Source of the DNA: an uncultured Alistipes sp. | Lineage (GTDB): Bacteria > Bacteroidota > Bacteroidia > Bacteroidales > UBA932 | Direction: 5' to 3' | NCBI GenBank assembly: GCA_900544195.1 | Contig: UQUJ01000085.1 | Coordinates: 1 to 8,645, forward strand | DNA: 8,645 nt | In this document: one piece after another, positions 5,335 to 8,645 of the stretch | Position numbering within the stretch: the stretch's first letter is position 1 | Layout: every line of letters begins with the position of its first letter | The notes under the pieces: generated by a model | The model's input: the letters and a program-made list of their open reading frames with translations, nothing else | Told to the model about the DNA's origin: nothing | Databases searched by the model: none | Translations under genes and position numbers: made by a program

Positions 5335-7464
5335 CTATTCCCCTTTGAGATACCTGAGCCAGAAAGCCCGGTTGGCATCGGAGAAATGCCGCCCTTGATA
5401 GCCGCGATAACCGTGCATCCCGTCAGGATAGATCATCAACTCAAACTTCTTTCCGGCCTTCTGGAGAGCGTCTACCAACAGCAATGTGTTCTGGAAATGC
5501 ACGTTATCGTCCCCGGTTCCGTGCGTGATCTTGAGCATCACCGAACCGTCGTAGTTCCTCTCCGTGACCGGATAGTTGGCCGCGCTGGCGACAACCTTTG
5601 TCGAAGCGTATCCCTCAGGATTATTGGCCGGAGTGTCCATAAACCGCTCCGTGTAGTGAGTGTCGTAAAGTGCCCAGTCATAGACTCCCCCACCGGCGAT
5701 TCCGTAATGGAAAGCGTCCGGATGGTTCATCACCAGCAGAGCTGTCATCGTGCCTCCGAACGAGAATCCCTCGACTCCGATCTTGTCACCCTGCACGTAA
5801 GGAAGCGACTTGAGATATTCAGCCCACTCCACGAAATCCTGCACCTCTCGCTCATCCAAACGCCTGTAGATCCGATCCAGACCTTTGCGGCCGTTATGCC
5901 CCGAGGCGCGACAGTCAGCCACCACCTCGATGATTCCGTTTTCCGCGTACCATTGGTAATATGCCGGGCTGCGGAACCTGTCATTCACCTGAGGAGAATC
6001 CGGACCACCGTAGATGTCCACGTGAACCGGATATTTCTTCGCCGCATCAAAATCCTTAGGATAGACGATCATCGCCGGAAGCACAAGTCCGTCCTTGGTC
6101 GTCATCGTGATATGCTCTGGGAGAGCGTAATTCGAGGCATCAAAATCCACACCGGCCATATCCGCCACCTTGAAGGACTTCGCAGTCTTCTTCAAATCAT
6201 AGATCCATACCTGCGACGGAGTTCTGGAATTGCTGGCCAAAGCGATGGCGTACCTCTGATCCGGCGAGACCTTGACGGAAGCGACATTCATCGAAGGATC
6301 CGAAATATTCCTGATAACTCCTTTGCATACTGAATATAGCCCGCTACGCACACGGGAGTCACGCTCGGCGACGAAAAGCACCTCCGAAGAACCGCCGTCG
6401 AACCCTCTGCCCGCCTTGCCTTCCTTTACGTCCACAAGCGACATCCTCCAGTTCTCCCCATCAGTCAACCTTTTCAGAACAGAGCCGTCATAAGAGAGGT
6501 AATATATTTGCTGCCAATCGGTTTCAAACGAACGGACCATATAGATTCCGTCCCTTCCGAACAGCATCCCGTCAATCCAGTCCAGCCACGTCTTGTAGGT
6601 CTCGTGGTAGATGTGCTTCTTCGAACCGTCCACAGGCGATACGGCGTAAAGGTCGAGTGTGTTCTGCGTCCTCGGTTCTCTCTGAATATAAAAGGCCTCG
6701 CTGTCGGCTCCCCAGAACGGCGTTCCGAAATACTGGTCGTCATTCTCGTCGAAGTCCGCCCAAGCGGTGAAGCCATTTTGAATATTCACGATTCCGATCC
6801 GCACCTTAGGATTGTTGTCGCCGCACTTAGGGTAGCGCGTCATACGGACCGAGCCTCCCGTCGGAGACACGTTCGGCAAAGCCACCGCCGCCCCGGCGTT
6901 CTGCGAATATGCCAGCCCCATCCCCGAACGGTCAGCGTCCTCCGCGAACGGTGAATATATCGGGAAGACCGGAACCTCCGAATTGTCAAAGCGATAGAAG
7001 CCTATCTTCTTGGAATCCGGTGACCACCAAAAGGCGCAGTAATGAGTCGGTCGTCCCAGAATCTCCTCGTAGTACACCCATGAAGAGTACCCGTTCAGAA
7101 TCACATCCGACCCGTCGAACGTCAGCTGGGTCTCCCCTTTCGTCGCGATGTCCACCACCCAAAGGTTGTTGTCCCTGGTGAACGCCATCTTCGTGGAGTC
7201 CGGTGAATATGTCAGGTTGACAGCCCCGTCCGGCCTGAACGGGAAATCCGTGAACTTCGCAGGATAGTTTATCCCATCCGTAATCTTTCCGGTCACAGCA
7301 TTGACAGAGAAGTCTTTAGCCCCCGTGAAAGAGTAATCGTAAGTCAACGCGACCTCGTTCTTTCCCACCCATTTCCAAGCGGAAGGAACATCATTGAAAT
7401 CCTTGGCCGAGGCGGCCACGGACACCAGTAAAACCAGAGCGGTCAAACACTTTTTCATATTCAT
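5335..7464 (-). CDS. Dipeptidyl peptidase IV-type S9 serine peptidase
   Basis: This 709-residue exported peptidase should remove N-terminal dipeptides, typically X-Pro or X-Ala, from peptides in the periplasm or at the surface. Residues 1-20 form a signal peptide ending VAASA. An eight-bladed beta-propeller (DPPIV N-terminal family, about 30-450) carries the double-Glu substrate-anchor motif at Glu133-Glu134 in WVYYEEILGR. The C-terminal alpha/beta-hydrolase domain (about 500-709) has nucleophile Ser568 in GFSFGG, Asp652 in HGTGDDNVHFQN and His684 in PDGMHGY. DIYGGP (Tyr485) supplies the oxyanion Tyr. All catalytic residues are present and the length is usual for bacterial DPP IV. The nucleophile elbow has Phe on both sides of Ser, where Trp/Tyr are commoner. 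It is a single gene, convergent with tadA, and could be called DPP IV or a related S9B/S9C peptidase; the Glu pair favours DPP IV. Confidence 0.93.
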   Translation of the reverse strand: MNMKKCLTALVLLVSVAASAKDFNDVPSAWKWVGKNEVALTYDYSFTGAKDFSVNAVTGKITDGINYPAKFTDFPFRPDGAVNLTYSPDSTKMAFTRDNNLWVVDIATKGETQLTFDGSDVILNGYSSWVYYEEILGRPTHYCAFWWSPDSKKIGFYRFDNSEVPVFPIYSPFAEDADRSGMGLAYSQNAGAAVALPNVSPTGGSVRMTRYPKCGDNNPKVRIGIVNIQNGFTAWADFDENDDQYFGTPFWGADSEAFYIQREPRTQNTLDLYAVSPVDGSKKHIYHETYKTWLDWIDGMLFGRDGIYMVRSFETDWQQIYYLSYDGSVLKRLTDGENWRMSLVDVKEGKAGRGFDGGSSEVLFVAERDSRVRSGLYSVCKGVIRNISDPSMNVASVKVSPDQRYAIALASNSRTPSQVWIYDLKKTAKSFKVADMAGVDFDASNYALPEHITMTTKDGLVLPAMIVYPKDFDAAKKYPVHVDIYGGPDSPQVNDRFRSPAYYQWYAENGIIEVVADCRASGHNGRKGLDRIYRRLDEREVQDFVEWAEYLKSLPYVQGDKIGVEGFSFGGTMTALLVMNHPDAFHYGIAGGGVYDWALYDTHYTERFMDTPANNPEGYASTKVVASAANYPVTERNYDGSVMLKITHGTGDDNVHFQNTLLLVDALQKAGKKFELMIYPDGMHGYRGYQGRHFSDANRAFWLRYLKGE

Positions 7465-7487
7465 AAATCTTTTTTCAAATCAACATC

Positions 7488-7521
7488 ACAATTTATGGAT
7501 AATTTTCCCATTCCGCAACAG
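7488..7521 (-). repeat. Left copy of a 34-bp direct repeat, possible DPP IV promoter
   Basis: This stretch matches 8355-8387 at 28 of 34 positions with one gap. Read on the minus strand it contains TTG (7518-7516), a 20-bp spacer and TAAATTGT (7495-7488), a near match to the Bacteroidota promoter with the -7 box one base off. It ends 24 bp before the DPP IV start. It may be that gene's promoter, a boundary repeat of the decayed region to the right, or both. Confidence 0.5.
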
Positions 7522-7525
7522 TTGG

Positions 7526-7939
7526 TCAATAGAGAAGGACGAAAAACCAGATAGGGATGACATTGGCATAGCCGGTCTCTATGTCATCCTTTACGACATA
7601 CCCCTCGTCCGCATTCTCTATCTGCTTTTTTCCCTTATTTTTTCCCTTATTCTTTCCACAAATCTCAAATGTTCGGCCATCTATCTCAAAGTCAGAGATT
7701 TTCGAACTGATCACATCGCTGATGACTCTGGTCTGATTCATAAAGAATGTCTCACGCACATTACCTACATCGGCCTTGTCCGGTTCCAGAACGTAAATCA
7801 AGTTCAGGTTGTCAAGGTATAGTTTCTCGACTTTCCCAAGTCCTCTTATTCCTCCCGTCTTGTCTCTCAACCGGGAAATCATACCAGCTTCTTCAATGTA
7901 TATGAGATAATCAGAGACATCGTTACGAAAACAATGCAA
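7526..7939 (-). pseudogene. 3' remnant of an AAA-family ATPase gene
   Basis: The translated stretch NDVSDYLIYIEEAGMISRL onward, with GGIRGLGKVEKLYLDN, a GNVRETFF motif and the final KDDIETGYANVIPIW, matches the C-terminal third of an AAA-family ATPase type frequent in Bacteroidales, with a DUF4143-like tail. Whole proteins of this type are roughly 380-400 residues. Here the Walker A, Walker B and the rest of the ATPase core are missing, so no ATPase activity is expected. The natural stop is preserved (7526-7528). The apparent ATG at 7939 is probably accidental, because the residues before NDV come from the junction with the Rhs remnant. A perfect 12-bp tandem duplication (7627-7638, 7639-7650) adds an in-frame NKGK repeat. 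The role of the full-length family is not established. Confidence 0.78.
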
Positions 7940-8267
7940 TTATATTCCGTGACAGCGACGGTCCTGTGGACAGGCTCCAACCGTCACCGAGCCAGTGGCT
8001 TGAGCGCATATTAGGCTTAAGCCCTGATGCGTGATAATTCAAGGTTATCGGAATCCGTATGTCACCGTCAACAATCTCATATAGCGGAATGCTTGTTTTT
8101 ACCAGACCGTTGCACAAATCCACAGGGTAGGTGATGTACTAGGTAAGCTCGGAAGCGACAGGAGAAGGAGGAATGACGCTCGAATGCGTAAGTTCCGGAA
8201 TCTGGGCAAAGGCTTGTGCGAAGACAAGCAACAGATGTGACACGATGATGAGAATGGCCTTTTTCAT
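7940..8267 (-). pseudogene. 5' remnant of an Rhs/YD-repeat family gene with internal stop
   Basis: From ATG 8267 the frame reads a good signal peptide (residues 1-21, MKKAILII to AQAFA), a short spacer, and then an in-frame TAG at codon 43 (8141-8139). After it the same frame continues with YPVDLCNGLVKTSIPLYE, IRIPITLNYHASGLKP and WLGDGWSLSTG. This is the N-terminal pattern of large Bacteroidota Rhs/YD-repeat secreted proteins, which carry a conserved SxPLY, a YHASG and a GxGWSL motif. Homology ends near SRN (about 7943), where ATPase-derived DNA begins in another frame, and TAA follows at 7925-7923. A full Rhs gene would run for thousands of bases, so almost all of it is gone. The nonsense codon and the truncation make this a pseudogene. 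Confidence 0.8.
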
Positions 8268-8354
8268 GATGTTAGTTTTATGTTTCCTGGTTATCGTTTG
8301 TCGCTTTGATGGTGAACTGGCTACAAGATACGAATTATTTCAATACTACATACG

Positions 8355-8387
8355 ACAGTTTATGAAAAATTTCCCATTCTGCAATAG
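8355..8387 (-). repeat. Right copy of the 34-bp direct repeat
   Basis: Partner of 7488-7521, in the same orientation, 867 bp away. On the minus strand it reads TTG, a 19-bp spacer and TAAACTGT, again promoter-like. It lies 88 bp before the Rhs ATG, so it may be the old Rhs promoter. The two copies bracket the whole Rhs/ATPase remnant. Confidence 0.55.
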
Positions 8388-8439
8388 GTGGAAATCGGAA
8401 GGGGCGCCTCAACAATATCATGGCACATAAGTATCTGAC

Positions 8440-8459
8440 AGTGTGAGACATCGCACACT
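8440..8459. repeat. Short inverted repeat
   Basis: agtgtg (8440-8445) and cacact (8454-8459) are perfect inverted copies around an 8-nt centre. It stands in gene-free DNA without a T-run. It could be a protein-binding site or a fragment of a mobile-element end, or arise by chance. Confidence 0.35.
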
Positions 8460-8530
8460 ATACTGGTATTCAAATCCGCACTGGGGCATACTATCATATC
8501 CCTAATTATCAGCAAGTTATCCGCCACGGA

Positions 8531-8645
8531 GATTCAGACGGAGAGCCTGACAGGGAGCCAGACGGAGAGCCTGACGGGGAGCCAGACGGGAAGCCAGACG
8601 GGGAGCCTGACGGGGAGCCAGACGGAGAGCCTGACGGGGAGCCAG
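8531..8645. repeat. 12-bp minisatellite running off the right edge
   Basis: About nine and a half units of 12 bp, consensus gagccwgacggg, begin at 8531 with a diverged unit. Units with T and with A at the sixth base mostly alternate, giving a 24-bp pattern, and 8555-8578 is identical to 8615-8638, so a 60-bp higher-order duplication is also visible. Plus strand frame 8531 reads EPDG repeats but has no start codon after its last stop (8444-8446). All three minus frames are open through the array; one reads GSPS repeats and ends in ESPWRITC with a stop at 8511-8509, so it could be the tail of a gene beyond the edge. Confidence 0.9.

Larger units (their letters stand above)
8268..8530. other. 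AT-rich region without a credible gene
   Basis: This stretch lies upstream of the Rhs remnant. It would hold that gene's promoter, but no exact match is found. A weak -7-like TATCTTGT (minus, 8330-8323) has no -33 partner at the right spacing. It contains the right copy of the 34-bp repeat and a small inverted repeat. The short reading frames here lack family resemblance and starts. Confidence 0.5.

Noticed and set aside
5386..6333. Plus-strand 315-codon ORF
   Set aside because: It is antisense to the DPP IV-like gene whose catalytic residues are all present; its sequence is Arg/His/Val-rich as expected for a shadow frame.
7526..7939. Intact 137-residue gene
   Set aside because: It corresponds to only the C-terminal third of a larger ATPase, and its ATG lies in junction sequence.
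8447..8645. Open plus frame with EPDG repeats as a surface protein
   Set aside because: No start codon after the last in-frame stop and no export signal; the openness follows from the 12-bp repeat.

Overview
The window looks like chromosomal DNA from a member of the Bacteroidales (Bacteroidota). The evidence is a fimbrillin-type lipoprotein gene beside DUF5119-like and DUF3575-like genes, promoters of the Bacteroidota form TTTG-N19-TAnnTTTG, a secreted DPP IV-type S9 peptidase, and remnants of an Rhs/YD protein and of an AAA ATPase type common in this order. The genus cannot be fixed from the sequence alone.

Layout, left to right. Positions 1-412 hold a small minus-strand signal-peptide ORF of unknown function, a 55-bp imperfect direct repeat at its 3' end, and two hairpins that separate it from the next gene. 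Positions 420-4070 hold a minus-strand fimbria-type gene set, transcribed right to left: a DUF3575 outer-membrane protein with an OmpA-like N-terminal half, a DUF5119-like lipoprotein and a fimbrillin lipoprotein. A well-formed promoter lies at 4179-4209. A run of nine G (coding strand) begins at the third base of the probable ATG of the first gene. Only this length, or a change by multiples of three, keeps the gene open, so the cluster's first gene has the form of an on/off contingency switch. Positions 4378-4645 hold a compact rpmH unit (L34) on the plus strand with its own promoter and terminator. It is followed by tadA, the tRNA adenosine deaminase (4744-5178). A GC-rich, partly palindromic repeat block lies between the convergent tadA and the minus-strand DPP IV-like peptidase (5335-7464).

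The right end (7488-8645) is a decayed accessory region. The 5' end of an Rhs/YD-type gene, with an in-frame TAG at codon 43, is joined out of frame to the 3' end of an AAA ATPase gene. The pair is bracketed by imperfect direct repeats of about 34 bp. Further right is AT-rich DNA without a credible gene, then a 12-bp minisatellite that runs off the window edge.

The three fimbria genes probably work together: two lipoproteins that are exported and either polymerise or decorate the fimbria, plus an outer-membrane protein encoded first. rpmH, tadA and the peptidase are ordinary core genes unrelated to them. The points most worth a second look are the poly-G tract at the start of the fimbrial set and the Rhs/ATPase junction with its flanking repeats.
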